From JASHPR01 sp963833885 (GTDB lineage: Bacteria; Actinomycetota; Actinomycetes; Streptosporangiales; Streptosporangiaceae), in assembly GCA_963833885.1 (NCBI GenBank), contig CAWHZU010000011.1, forward strand, positions 1-64,000: DNA of 64,000 nt. The letters run 5' to 3'. Position numbers and translations under genes: made by a program. The notes beneath the pieces are model-generated. The model had not been told where the DNA came from. It saw nothing but the letters and a program-made list of their open reading frames with translations, and ran no database searches. Positions 48,119 through 57,600 of this stretch are shown in pieces; within the stretch, counting starts at the first letter, position 1, and each line of letters opens with the position of its first letter.

Positions 48119-48556
48119 GTGAGCGGTAATTCTGGTAATGGACGCATTGTCGTAGGGATTGACGGATCGCCGCTATCGGCGGCGGCGCTTGCCTGGGCGG
48201 TCGAGGAGGCGCGCCTTCGCGGGCTGGGGTTGCAGATCCTGCACGCGTTCCCCGCCCTGGTCTCGATCATCGGCACCAGGGCGCATGAGTACTACCCGGA
48301 GGTCGAGAAAGAGGCAGAGAAGTCGTTCGAGGAGGCGCTGGCGAACGCGCCCTCGACCGACGGTATCGACGTCGTGCGCACGCTCAAGGCGGGCAACGCG
48401 TCCGAGGCGCTGGTCGAGGCGAGCCGCGGGGCCAGCCTGCTGGTCGTCGGCTCGCACGGCCGCAGCAGCTTCCGCGGCATGCTCATGGGCTCGGTCTCGC
48501 TGCATTGCGTGACTCAGGCGCACTGCCCGGTCGTGGTGGTCAGGCAGAGCGGCTGA
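48119..48556 (+). CDS. universal stress protein (UspA family)
   Basis: A 145-residue single-Usp-domain protein. N-terminal IVVGIDGSPLSAAALAWAVE and the ATP-binding signature VVGSHGRSSFRGMLMGSVS are both intact, so nucleotide binding is expected. GTG 48119 is preferred; an upstream ATG at 48059 has no ribosome site. A long hairpin terminator follows. Confidence 0.88.
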   Translation: MSGNSGNGRIVVGIDGSPLSAAALAWAVEEARLRGLGLQILHAFPALVSIIGTRAHEYYPEVEKEAEKSFEEALANAPSTDGIDVVRTLKAGNASEALVEASRGASLLVVGSHGRSSFRGMLMGSVSLHCVTQAHCPVVVVRQSG

Positions 48557-48572
48557 TCAGCTCTGGGCCCAA

Positions 48573-48617
48573 ACAGTTCGGGGCGGTCACGGCAGAGCCG
48601 TGACCGCCCCGAACTGT
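48573..48617. terminator. bidirectional terminator between USP and permease genes
   Basis: A perfect 20-bp stem (ACAGTTCGGGGCGGTCACGG and its complement) with loop CAGAG. It lies between the stops of two convergent genes (48556 and 48629). No U-tract is needed in many actinomycete terminators. Confidence 0.85.
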
Positions 48618-48628
48618 GCAGCCGGGCG

Positions 48629-50308
48629 TCAGCCGGCGACGTTGAGCTCCTCCGACGCCGACGCCTCGTTTTCCACGTCGGCCACGGCGGCCTGGACCTT
48701 CTCCCGCGGCATGGCGACCGCGACGGCCCAGTAGAAGATCACCAGGCTCCAGACGGCGATCACCAGCAGATCCCACCAGGTCGGCAGGTTCAGCGTGGGG
48801 TTGAGCGTGAGGCCGAACACCGTGCTCGGGGTGCTCGTGTACTGGCCCTGCCAGGAGATGACGGCCAGGCCGACCAGCCACGGGATGATCCAGCTCGCGG
48901 ACCGCCATTCGATGATCGTGCGCCGCTCGGCCGGGATCGACACCTGGTAGATCACGAAGAGGATGAACCCGAGGACGATGAACATGTACAGCCAGAAGAT
49001 TGTGGACCAGCCGGCGAAGTACACGATGAAGTTCGCGAAGATGAACGCCAGCGGGCACAGCACCTTCGCGGCCGGCAGGCGGTAGGCCCGCGGCCGGTCC
49101 GGGTCCTGCTTGCGCAGGCCCGCCAGGGACAGCGGGGCGAACGCGTACATCAGCACGGTCGCCGAGGTGACGAGGCCGACCAGGCCGGCCCAGCTCGGGA
49201 ACGGCAGGAACGCCAGTACGCCGATAATGAAGCAGATGATGATCGACACGATCGGGACGCCCCGCGTGCTGATCCTGCTGATCCCCCGCGGGTAGTAGCC
49301 GTTGCGGCCCAGGCCGTAGGACAGCCGTGAGGAGGTGCCCATGTAGACCAGCCCGGTCCCGGCTGGCGACACCACCGAGTCGATGATCAGGATCGTCGAC
49401 AGCCAGCCCAGGCCCGCGGACGTCGCCAGCGTGGCATAAGGACCGAAGGACGAAACCCCGGAGATCGGGTTCGCCCAGCCGTGCACGAGGTTCGCCGGGT
49501 CCAGCGCGCCGATGAACGCCACCTCGAGCAGCAGGTAGATCACCGTGCCGATGATCATGGACAAGATGACGGCGCGCGGGATGTTCTTCTGCGGGTTCTC
49601 GGCCTCGCCGCCGACTTGGATGGCCTGCTCGAATCCCTCGATGGCGAATACCACGCCCAGCGGCAGCGCGGCGAAGATGCCGTGGAAGCCGAATGGGGCG
49701 AACCCGCCGCCGGCGGTGAAGTTGCCGGAGTGGAACACGGTGAACAGCAGCGCGAAGATCGTGATGGTGGGGACGAGGAGCTTCCAGATCATCGCGATCG
49801 AGTTGGTCTCGGCCAGCCAGCGCACGCCGACCAGGTTGATGATCGTGAACACCAGCATGAACCCGACGCCGATCCCAATGCCCTTGCCGTCGAGTGTGCC
49901 GTTGGCATTGATCAGGTCCAGGCTGGGGAACTTGGAGTTGAGGTAGCCGAGCGTCGCCTCCACCTCGATCGGCGGGATCGTCACCGCCTGAACGAAGGCC
50001 ATCCAGCCACCGGAGAAGCCGCCGAGCGACCCGAACACCATGTACGGGAACCTGGCGGTGCCGCCGGACACCGGGTACGTGGAGCCGAGTTCCGCGTGGA
50101 CCAGCGCCAGCAAGGCGAGGACCAAGCCACCGATGGCCCAGGACAGAATCGAAGCGCCCCCGGCCACCTTTGATGCGGTGAGCGCGCCGAGCAGCCAGCC
50201 AGAGCCAATGATCGAGCCCAGCGAGATCAAGGTGAGCCCACGCAGGCCCACCGCGCGCTTGAGTTGGTTCTCCTGTGCTGGCGCCGCGCCGGGCTGAGCT
50301 GTCGCCAT
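48629..50308 (-). CDS. APC-family amino acid permease
   Basis: A 559-residue transporter with about 12-13 membrane helices. LISLGSIIGSGWLLGALTAS is the substrate-binding GSG motif of helix 1; GVVFAIEGFEQAIQVGGEAE and NPQKNIPRAVILSMIIGTVI are the typical helix 6 and following loop. The Glu-rich C terminus (VENEASASEELNVAG) is cytoplasmic. It imports or exchanges amino acids or amines using the proton/sodium gradient; the substrate is not readable. Single gene, followed by a strong terminator. 50309-50555 upstream has no gene. Confidence 0.9.
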   Translation of the reverse strand: MATAQPGAAPAQENQLKRAVGLRGLTLISLGSIIGSGWLLGALTASKVAGGASILSWAIGGLVLALLALVHAELGSTYPVSGGTARFPYMVFGSLGGFSGGWMAFVQAVTIPPIEVEATLGYLNSKFPSLDLINANGTLDGKGIGIGVGFMLVFTIINLVGVRWLAETNSIAMIWKLLVPTITIFALLFTVFHSGNFTAGGGFAPFGFHGIFAALPLGVVFAIEGFEQAIQVGGEAENPQKNIPRAVILSMIIGTVIYLLLEVAFIGALDPANLVHGWANPISGVSSFGPYATLATSAGLGWLSTILIIDSVVSPAGTGLVYMGTSSRLSYGLGRNGYYPRGISRISTRGVPIVSIIICFIIGVLAFLPFPSWAGLVGLVTSATVLMYAFAPLSLAGLRKQDPDRPRAYRLPAAKVLCPLAFIFANFIVYFAGWSTIFWLYMFIVLGFILFVIYQVSIPAERRTIIEWRSASWIIPWLVGLAVISWQGQYTSTPSTVFGLTLNPTLNLPTWWDLLVIAVWSLVIFYWAVAVAMPREKVQAAVADVENEASASEELNVAG

Positions 50309-50555
50309 GATTTCTTCCCTCCCGTTAAGGCGAGCCAGCTAGACCCGCCAAGAGGTCATTGGGACCATGAGGCCATACGGCGGCCATACGGCCGTGAGTA
50401 GGGCTGATCCTAATGATCGTTTCTGGACCTGAGAAGAAGGCTTTCGGTGTCGTTTCGATAACGGAGGTGACGGATACGTTGTATCCGGAAGTGGCTAGCC
50501 ACTGATCAGCGGCAGGGCGACGTCTACCGTGCCGGAAGTGATCGGCCGACGCGCT

Positions 50556-51119
50556 CTAGCCTGCGGCCGAGAAGCCGTTCGCCGAACGCCTATGGCTGGG
50601 AAGCGTGGTCACATTCGCCTTGCTGCCGCAATGCTTGGCGCAGCAAAGGCTGGCCCGGCCGGTGCTGGCATCAATGAACACGCAGCGGCAATCGGGCAGC
50701 TTGCAGATGCCCAGGTGGCTCATGCCGCAGCGCGCGGCGACTGCGGCCGCGCCGGCGATCGCGCCCGCCGCGTACCGGTCCGAGAGCGACCCGCTCTCGT
50801 CGAGGTGCAGGTGCCAGCGCGAGCGGTCGTGGCGCACCAGCGTGGGGCGAATCGGATACTGCACGAGCAGCGCGTTGAGCCGCTCGGCCGCGGTGGCGTG
50901 ATCGCGCTGGGCGGCCGCGGCAAAAACGTCGGTAAGTTCGGTGCGCAGCATCCGCAGTGCATCAAGGTCATGATGGGTCCACGGCCCGCGCAGGAGCGGA
51001 TAATCGCCCACGAACGCGCGGAAAGCTCCAGTGGTGCCGAGTTGGTCGGTCTCGCTGTCAACGCCTGCGGCAGAATTCACGAGACGCACCGCGAGCTCGG
51101 CATAGGACGTGAGATCCAC
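50556..51119 (-). CDS. CGNR zinc-finger-type regulator (variant)
   Basis: A 187-residue protein. The N-terminal ABATE-like domain (LVNSAAGVDSETDQL, FRAFVGDYPLLRG) and the C-terminal zinc finger are visible: CKLPDCRCVFIDASTGRASL with CCAKHCGSKANV. The usual CGNR motif is CGSK here, a change at its third and fourth positions. Family members are predicted DNA-binding regulators. GTG 51119 is chosen; the frame continues to 51176. It is divergent from the oxidoreductase gene across an array of short repeats. Confidence 0.75.
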   Translation of the reverse strand: MDLTSYAELAVRLVNSAAGVDSETDQLGTTGAFRAFVGDYPLLRGPWTHHDLDALRMLRTELTDVFAAAAQRDHATAAERLNALLVQYPIRPTLVRHDRSRWHLHLDESGSLSDRYAAGAIAGAAAVAARCGMSHLGICKLPDCRCVFIDASTGRASLCCAKHCGSKANVTTLPSHRRSANGFSAAG

Positions 51120-51257
51120 TGCGGTCCTTAGTGCGGGAGGATGGAGTGTCGCGGCCCGCGGAAAAGTATGGCACAACCCCAGCCGGGCCGCTGTCGCAAT
51201 TCAGGCACATATCCGACACGAAGCGTCGCGATTGAGTGACACTTCCCTCTCGGCCCC

Positions 51258-51346
51258 GCGCGCCCACCCCTTCCGCCCCGTGCACCTACCCCTTCCGCCC
51301 ACGTGCACCAGCCCTTCCGCCCCCGCGCACCCATACCTCTCGCACC
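51258..51346. repeat. four imperfect 22-23-bp tandem repeats
   Basis: Units at 51258-51279, 51280-51301, 51302-51324 and 51325-51346 share the core GCACC...CCTTCCGCCC (unit 2: GTGCACCTACCCCTTCCGCC). The fourth is most diverged. They lie about 50-140 bp before the oxidoreductase start in a divergent promoter region. No spacers separate them, so this is not a CRISPR array. Confidence 0.6.
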
Positions 51347-51395
51347 GGTACGCCCGCGCGGCGCATCCGTCCCCAGCAGCGCTAAGGTCCAGAAC

Positions 51396-52358
51396 ATGTT
51401 TGCTGTCACCGCGGCGCGCATCGACGCCGAAGATCCGCTGGCCGGCCTGGAAGTCGGGGAGCACGCAGAGCCCGCCCCGCAGGACGGGTGGACCACGGTC
51501 ACGGTCAAGGCCGCCGCGCTCAACCATCACGACGTGTGGACGCTGCGCGGCGTCGGCATCTCGGCCGACCGGCTGCCGATCGTCCTCGGCTGCGACGCCG
51601 CCGGCCTCGACGCCGACGGCAACGAGGTCGTGGTGCACGCGGTGATCTCCGAGAACCCCGCCGGGGACGAGACCATGGATCCGGCCAGGTCGCTGCTGTC
51701 CGAGCGGTATGACGGGACGTTCGCCGAGCGGGTCGCCGTGCCCCGGCGCAACCTCGTGCCCAAGCCGGCCGGGCTGACCTTCGCCGAGGCCGCGTGCCTG
51801 CCTACGGCGTACCTGACCGCCTACCGGATGCTGTTCACCCGGGCCGGGATCGCGCCCGGCGCCACGGTGCTGGTGCAGGGCGCGGGCGGCGGCGTCGCCA
51901 CCGCGCTGATCCTGCTCGGCCGGGCGGCCGGCTACCGGGTCTGGGTAACCAGCCGCAGCGAGGAGAAGCGGGACCGTGCCCGCACGCTCGGCGCGGACCA
52001 GGCGTTCCCGTCCGGGGCCCGGCTGCCGGAGCGGGTGGACGCGGTGATGGAGACGGTCGGCGAGGCCACCTGGGCGCACTCACTGCGCGCGCTCAAGCCC
52101 GGCGGGCGGATCGTGATCTCCGGCGCGACCAGCGGCTCGGTGCCGCCCGCCGACCTGAGCCGGGTTTTCTTCCTGCAGCTGTCCGTTGTCGGCTCGACGA
52201 TGGGCACCAGGGACGAACTCGCCCGCCTGGTGCAGTTCTGCCAGCAGACCGGGGTGCGCCCGCTGATCGACCGCACGCTGCCGCTGGCTCAGGCCGCCGA
52301 CGGCCTGGCCGCGATGATCTCCGGGGAACTGTTCGGCAAGGTCACGCTCGAGGTGTAG
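51396..52358 (+). CDS. MDR-family quinone oxidoreductase-like protein
   Basis: A 320-residue medium-chain reductase of the zinc-free quinone oxidoreductase type. N-terminal GroES-like part: LNHHDVWTLRGVGI, LPIVLGCDAAGLD; Rossmann part: VLVQGAGGGVATALILLGRA, VWVTSRSEEKRDRARTLGAD and DAVMETVGEATW. The catalytic zinc cysteine of ADHs is replaced. It would use NADPH to reduce a quinone or enone. It is divergent from the CGNR regulator, a pairing that suggests local control. Confidence 0.85.
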   Translation: MFAVTAARIDAEDPLAGLEVGEHAEPAPQDGWTTVTVKAAALNHHDVWTLRGVGISADRLPIVLGCDAAGLDADGNEVVVHAVISENPAGDETMDPARSLLSERYDGTFAERVAVPRRNLVPKPAGLTFAEAACLPTAYLTAYRMLFTRAGIAPGATVLVQGAGGGVATALILLGRAAGYRVWVTSRSEEKRDRARTLGADQAFPSGARLPERVDAVMETVGEATWAHSLRALKPGGRIVISGATSGSVPPADLSRVFFLQLSVVGSTMGTRDELARLVQFCQQTGVRPLIDRTLPLAQAADGLAAMISGELFGKVTLEV

Positions 52359-52375
52359 CCAGGCCGGCCGGGGCG

Positions 52376-53353
52376 TCACGAGTCGGCGGAAGCGCCGCGT
52401 TCCTGGTCCTCTTCGTCGTCATCAGGGGGAGCCCCGCGGAAGACCTCGTTCTTGACCCTGGCCAGCGCTTCCTCCAGGATCGAGCGCAGGTCACCGAGCG
52501 CATTCTCGCCGATGGATTCGGTGTTCCCGGCGGCCTTGCGCAGTTCCCGCCCGAAGTCCACGGCCAGCCGCTCCAGATCGCGGAACATGCCGACGTCCAG
52601 ACCCGGCGTGCCGGGCCAGCCGCGGCCGCCCTGGCCCCAGGGCCGCTCCCGCCACCCGGTCCAGCCGGGCCACTGCGACGACGCCCAGTCGGCCCACTCC
52701 TTGCGGGCGCCGCGGGCGCGCTGCTGGCCCTCGCGGGCGGCCTGCCTCGCGTCTTCGCGCTGTTGGCTGGCCCGCCTGGCCTCCTCGTGCTGCGAGTCGG
52801 CCGCCTGCCGGGCCGCATCGCGGCTGTCCGCCGAGCCGTCCGCACCCCGCCGCGCCTCGTCCCTGGCCCGGCGGGCGCTCTCCCTGACCTCGTCCCTGGT
52901 CCGCCTGGCCCGGTCCCTGGCGTTCTCCTGCTCCTGCGCCTGCTCGTGGCCCTCCGCGGCCGTCCGGCGCACATCCCGGGCCGCCCAGGTGAGCTCCTCG
53001 CGCAGGTTCCGGACCGTGTCCCTGACGTCCTCGCTCACCTCGCGGGCGATGTCGCGCACCGACTGCGTGAGCTCCTCCTCGAGCTCGGCCAGGTCGTCGA
53101 AGCGCGCGTTGATCTCCTCCCGGCCCTTGTCGGTGATCCGGTACACCTTCTTGCCGTCCACCTCGTCGTGGGTGACCAGGCCCTCCTCTTCGAGCCTGGC
53201 CAGCCGCGGGTAGATGGTGCCCGGCGACGGTGAGTAGACGCCGAGGAAGCGGTCCTGCAGCAGCCGGATCACCTCGTAGCCGTGCCGCGGCGCCTCATCG
53301 AGCAGCTTGAGGAGGTAGAGCCGGAGCCCGCCATGCCTGAAAACTGGGCTCAC
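52376..53353 (-). CDS. PadR family regulator with long coiled coil
   Basis: A 325-residue protein. The N-terminal PadR winged helix is clear (LRLYLLKLLDEAPRHGYEVI, SPGTIYPRLARLEEEGLVTH). Instead of the short C-terminal helix of PadR proteins it has about 150 residues of Arg/Glu/Ala-rich coiled coil and then a Trp/Gly/Pro-rich stretch (WPGWTGWRERPWGQGGRGW) before a final helix and acidic tail. It starts four bases inside the upstream DUF4097 gene (ATGA) and so is translated with it. It probably represses the DUF4097-padR operon. Confidence 0.85.
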   Translation of the reverse strand: MSPVFRHGGLRLYLLKLLDEAPRHGYEVIRLLQDRFLGVYSPSPGTIYPRLARLEEEGLVTHDEVDGKKVYRITDKGREEINARFDDLAELEEELTQSVRDIAREVSEDVRDTVRNLREELTWAARDVRRTAAEGHEQAQEQENARDRARRTRDEVRESARRARDEARRGADGSADSRDAARQAADSQHEEARRASQQREDARQAAREGQQRARGARKEWADWASSQWPGWTGWRERPWGQGGRGWPGTPGLDVGMFRDLERLAVDFGRELRKAAGNTESIGENALGDLRSILEEALARVKNEVFRGAPPDDDEEDQERGASADS

Positions 53354-54228
53354 GCCTGCTCACCTTGCCCTGTCGGCGCAGAAGTCGGACTGGCCTTAAC
53401 GCTACGCTCCTTCGACTCTGGCGAGCTTGACAGTGGGGCGGTCGCGCGTGCCAGCAGCGTCACGTCGCCGGTCATGCTGGTGATGCTGATGCCCGCCGAG
53501 CCGGAACCCAGCGTCGCGGTCAGCACCGCCCGCCCCGGGGCCGGTGCGGGGCTCAGCGGCTCGAAGTTGCTGCGCAGGCGGCCGGACGTGGACTTGAGGT
53601 CCACCCGGGCGCTCGCCGACGCCGGGACGCGCACCGACACGTCGCCCGAGACCGTGCTGATCCGCAGGCCGCTGCGCTCGGGCACGCCGACGTCGGCGGT
53701 CACCTGGCCGCTGAGGGTCCTCGCGGTGAGGTTCCTGGCTGCGGCGTCGGCCAGGGTCAGGTCGCCGGAAACCGAGTTGAACGCGAGGTCACCTTCCAGG
53801 CCGCGCGCCTCGACATTCCCGGAAACCGTCTTCGCGTCCACGCTGCCGGTCACGCCATCTAGGGTGATGTCTCCGGACACGGTTTTGGCGGATATATTCG
53901 CGGAGATTCCGGACACGATCACGCTCGCGTTGACCACGCTGACTTGCGTCGGGCAGCAGGCCGGCACGGTGATCGTGACGTCGGCCGAGTGCCGCTGCGG
54001 GCGGAGCCAGCCGCGCAGGCCGCCGGGCTGCAGGTCCTCGTAGGTGACGGTCAGGATCCCGGCCTCGTGGGTCACCAGCAGCGGCTGGCCGCTCAGGCTG
54101 GCGACGTCCAGCGATGGCGGGTCCTGGCTGGCCAGGACCGCGACGGATCCCGAGATCACCCGCACCCTGAGCGCCGCAATGTCCGGCAGATCGAGTGTCC
54201 GTGGGGAGTCGATGGTCCAGCGAGGCAT
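53350..54228 (-). CDS. DUF4097-family beta-helix protein
   Basis: A 292-residue protein of short beta-strand repeats: VSGDITLDGVTGSVDAKTVS, GNVEARGLEGDLAFNSVSGD, and LTARTLSGQVTADVG, each about 20 residues with a VSG turn, i.e. a right-handed beta-helix or stacked adhesin-like sheet. DUF4097 is frequent beside PadR regulators; its role is unknown, maybe envelope-associated scaffolding. No signal peptide is present. ATG 54228 gives MPRWTIDSPRTLDLP, preceded by GGCGGGACGG. First gene of the operon. Confidence 0.85.
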   Translation of the reverse strand: MPRWTIDSPRTLDLPDIAALRVRVISGSVAVLASQDPPSLDVASLSGQPLLVTHEAGILTVTYEDLQPGGLRGWLRPQRHSADVTITVPACCPTQVSVVNASVIVSGISANISAKTVSGDITLDGVTGSVDAKTVSGNVEARGLEGDLAFNSVSGDLTLADAAARNLTARTLSGQVTADVGVPERSGLRISTVSGDVSVRVPASASARVDLKSTSGRLRSNFEPLSPAPAPGRAVLTATLGSGSAGISITSMTGDVTLLARATAPLSSSPESKERSVKASPTSAPTGQGEQA

Positions 54229-54270
54229 CGCCGTCCCGCCTCCCTTCGTTGCTTCAGTTCTTACATACAT

Positions 54271-54282
54271 ACGATATATCGT
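54271..54282. promoter_or_regulatory. candidate PadR operator
   Basis: A perfect AT-rich 12-bp palindrome ACGATATATCGT, 43 bp before the DUF4097 start, preceded by TACATACAT. PadR-like regulators typically bind AT-rich dyads upstream of their own operon. Confidence 0.5.
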
Positions 54283-54330
54283 GTCTGCAAGTGGTCCCGG
54301 GCGCCCGGCGCGGCGGGGGCTGCTCCCCGC

Positions 54331-54588
54331 CTACGCCTCGTCGCTCAGGTCCTCCAGGTCTGCGACGTCGCCCACATCGGCCAGCTCCTCCGGATCTGGA
54401 GAGCCGTCGAGTTCGTCCGGGTCCTCGTCGAGCCGCGCGAGCCAGGTGGCCAGCGCGTCGACCGGGGACGCGGCGTCCGGGTGCAGGTCGATAAACTCGC
54501 GCAGCCGTTCGGCCAGCCAGCCCAGCGTGACCCGGTCCTGGCTGCGCCGCTCCTCGAGCTCCTCGAGCCCGCGGTCGGTGAAGTACAT
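54331..54588 (-). CDS. DUF6104-like protein
   Basis: An 85-residue acidic protein: MYFTDRGLEELEERRSQDRV, TLGWLAERLREFIDLHPDA, then VDALATWLARLDEDPDELDG. Short proteins of this type lie directly next to the 2-oxoglutarate dehydrogenase gene in Streptomyces and relatives, as here (13 bp after kgd). Function is unknown; a helper of Kgd is a guess from context. ATG 54588 is the start that gives the family N terminus. Confidence 0.7.
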   Translation of the reverse strand: MYFTDRGLEELEERRSQDRVTLGWLAERLREFIDLHPDAASPVDALATWLARLDEDPDELDGSPDPEELADVGDVADLEDLSDEA

Positions 54589-54601
54589 CGGCAGCGGCCC
54601 T

Positions 54602-57600
54602 TCAGCCGGTAACGGACAATGCGGTCTCGACCAGGCGAGAGTGCTCCTCGGCATGGGCCTTGGCGGACCCGATGGCCGGCGCGGACGAGGCCGGCAGCGA
54701 CACCACCTGTATCGGCCGGTTCAGCAGCCCGGGCAGCCGCATCGCCATGTAGGGCCAGGCGCCCATGTTGGCCGGTTCCTCCTGCACCCAGGTCACCGCC
54801 TCGGCCGCCGGGTACCGTGACACCTCCGCCGCGATCTCGTCGGCCGGCAGCGGGTAGAGCCGCTCGACCCGGGCGATCGCGACGTCGGCGCGGCCCTCGG
54901 CCCGGCGGCGTTCCGCCAGGTCGTAATAGACCTTGCCGGAGCACAGCAGCACCTGGCGCACCGCCGCCGTGTCGAAGTCGGCCGGCTCGCCGATCACCGG
55001 CCGGAATGAGCCGCTGGTAAAGTCCGCCACCGCCGAGGTCGCCGCCTTCAGCCGCAGCATCGATTTCGGGGTGGCCACGATCAGCGGCTTGATCCGGGCG
55101 GACAGGGCCTGCCAGCGCAGCAGGTGGAAGTAGTTCGCCGGGGTGCTCGGCACGGCGACCGTCATGTTGTCCTGCGCGCACTGCGAGAGGAACCGCTCGA
55201 TCCGGGCGGAGGAGTGGTCGGGGCCCTGACCCTCGTAGCCGTGCGGCAGCAGCAGCACCACGCCGGAGCGCTGGCCCCACTTCTGCTCGCCCGAGCTGAT
55301 GAACTCGTCCACGATCGTCTGGGCCCCGTTGACGAAGTCGCCGAACTGGGCTTCCCAGCAGACCAGCGCGTCGGGCCTGGCGACCGAATAACCGTACTCG
55401 AAGCCGACCGCCGCGAACTCCGACAGCAGCGAGTCGTACGTGTGGAACCGCGTCGTGGCGGAGTTGAACGTGCGCAGCGGCGTGTACTCCGCGCCGGTGT
55501 GCCGGTCCACGATGACCGCGTGCCGCTGGCCGAACGTGCCCCGCCTGGTGTCCTGCCCGACCAGCCGCACCGTGTGGCCGTCGATGAGCACGCTGCCGAA
55601 CGCGAGCAGCTCGCCGGTGGCCCAGTCGATCTGGTCCTGCTCGATCATGGTCGCGCGCCGGTGCAGCTGCGGCTGCAGCCTCGGGTGCGGGGTGAAGCCC
55701 TCGGGCAGGTTGAGCTGGGTGTCGACGATGCGCTTGATGATCTCCTCGGAGATCGCCGTCGGCGTGCCGTCGTGGTCCGCGGGCTGCGGGGCGGGCGGCC
55801 GCGGCAGCACCGCGCCCGGGTCGGCCGACTGCCGGGAGGCGTCCCTGGTCTCGGTGAACGCGCGCTCGAGTTCCTGCTGGTAGTCGCGCAGCGCCTGCTC
55901 TGCCTCCTCCAGCGTGATGTCGCCGCGCCCGATCAGGGACTCGGTGTAGAGCTTGCGCACCGACCGCTTGGCGTCGATCAGGTCGTACATCAGCGGCTGG
56001 GTGAACGAGGGGTTGTCCGCCTCGTTGTGGCCCCGCCGCCGGTAGCAGATCATGTCGATGACGACGTCCTTCTTGAACTCCTGCCGGTACTCGAAGGCCA
56101 GCTTGCCCACCCGGACGACCGCCTCGGGGTCGTCGCCGTTGACGTGGAAGATCGGCGCCTGGATCATGCGGGCGACGTCGGTCGAGTACACGCTCGACCG
56201 CGAGTACTCCGGCGCGGTGGTGAAGCCGACCTGGTTGTTCACCACGATGTGCACCGTGCCGCCGGTCCGGTAGCCGCGCAGCTGGGACAGTTCGAGGGTC
56301 TCCGCCACCACGCCCTGGCCGGCGAACGCGGCGTCGCCGTGGATCAGGAGCGGCAGCACGGTGAACCCGGGCTCGCCCATGTCGATGACGTCCTGCTTGG
56401 CCCGGACCACGCCCTCGAGCACCGGGTCGACCGCCTCCAGGTGGCTCGGGTTGGCCACCAGCGAGATCGGGATCGCCAGCCCGTTGCCGGGGGAGTAGCT
56501 GCCGTCCGCGCCTAGGTGGTATTTCACATCCCCGGAACCATGGGTGGTGGCCGGGTCGAGGTTGCCCTCGAACTCCTGGAAGATCTGGCCGTACGACTTG
56601 CCGACGATGTTCGCGAGCACGTTGAGCCTGCCCCGGTGCGCCATCCCCAGCACGGCCTCGTCCATCCGCTGCTGGGCGGCCTCGGTGAGCACGGCGTCGA
56701 GCAGCGGTATCAGCGCCTCGGCGCCCTCCAGGGAGAACCGGCGCTGGCCGACGAACTTCGTCTGCAGGAACATCTCGAACGCCTCGGCGACGTTCAGCCG
56801 GGACAGGATCCGGACCTGCTCGTCGTGCTCGGCCCTGGGGTGCGGGCGCTCCACGCGGGCCTGGATCCAGGCCCGCTCCTCCGGATTCTGGATGTGCATG
56901 TACTCGATGCCGATGGTGCGGCAGTAGGAGTCCCGCAGCACGCCCAGGATCTCCCGCAACTTCATCCGCGGCTTGCCGCCGAACCCGCCGGTGGCGAAGT
57001 CGCGGTCCAGATCCCACAGGGTCAGCCCGTGCTGGTTGATGTCCAGGTCGGGGTGCTTGCGCTGCTTGTACTCCAGCGGGTCGGTGTCGGCCATCAGGTG
57101 GCCACGGACCCGGTAGGCGTGGATGAGCTCGTGAACCCGGGCGGCCTTCGACAGGTCGTCCTCATGGCCGGCCGGGATGTCCTTGACCCAGCGGACCGGC
57201 TCGTACGGGATCCGCAGCGACTGGAACACGTCGTCGTAGAAGCCGTGCTCGCCGAGCAGCAGCGAGTGGACCACCCGCAGGAATTCGCCGGACTGCGCCC
57301 CCTGGATGATCCGGTGATCGTAGGTGGAGGTGAGGGTGACCGTCTTGCTGATGGCCAGCCCGACGAGGGTCTCCTCGGACGCACCCTGGTAGGCGGCCGG
57401 GTACTCCATGGCACCGACGCCGACGATGCATCCCTGGCCGGCCACCAGCCGCGGCACCGAGTGCTCGGTGCCGATCGTGCCCGGGTTGGTCAGGCTGATC
57501 GTGGTGCCGGCGAAGTCGTCGACAGTGAGCTTGCCGCCACGGGCCTTGCGGATCACGTCCTCATACGCCATCCAGAAGTGGCGGAAGTCCATGGTCTCGG

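Noticed and set aside
41463..51346. The two short-repeat arrays (41463-41538 and 51258-51346) as CRISPR arrays
   Set aside because: Units are directly adjacent with no spacers and there are no cas genes.
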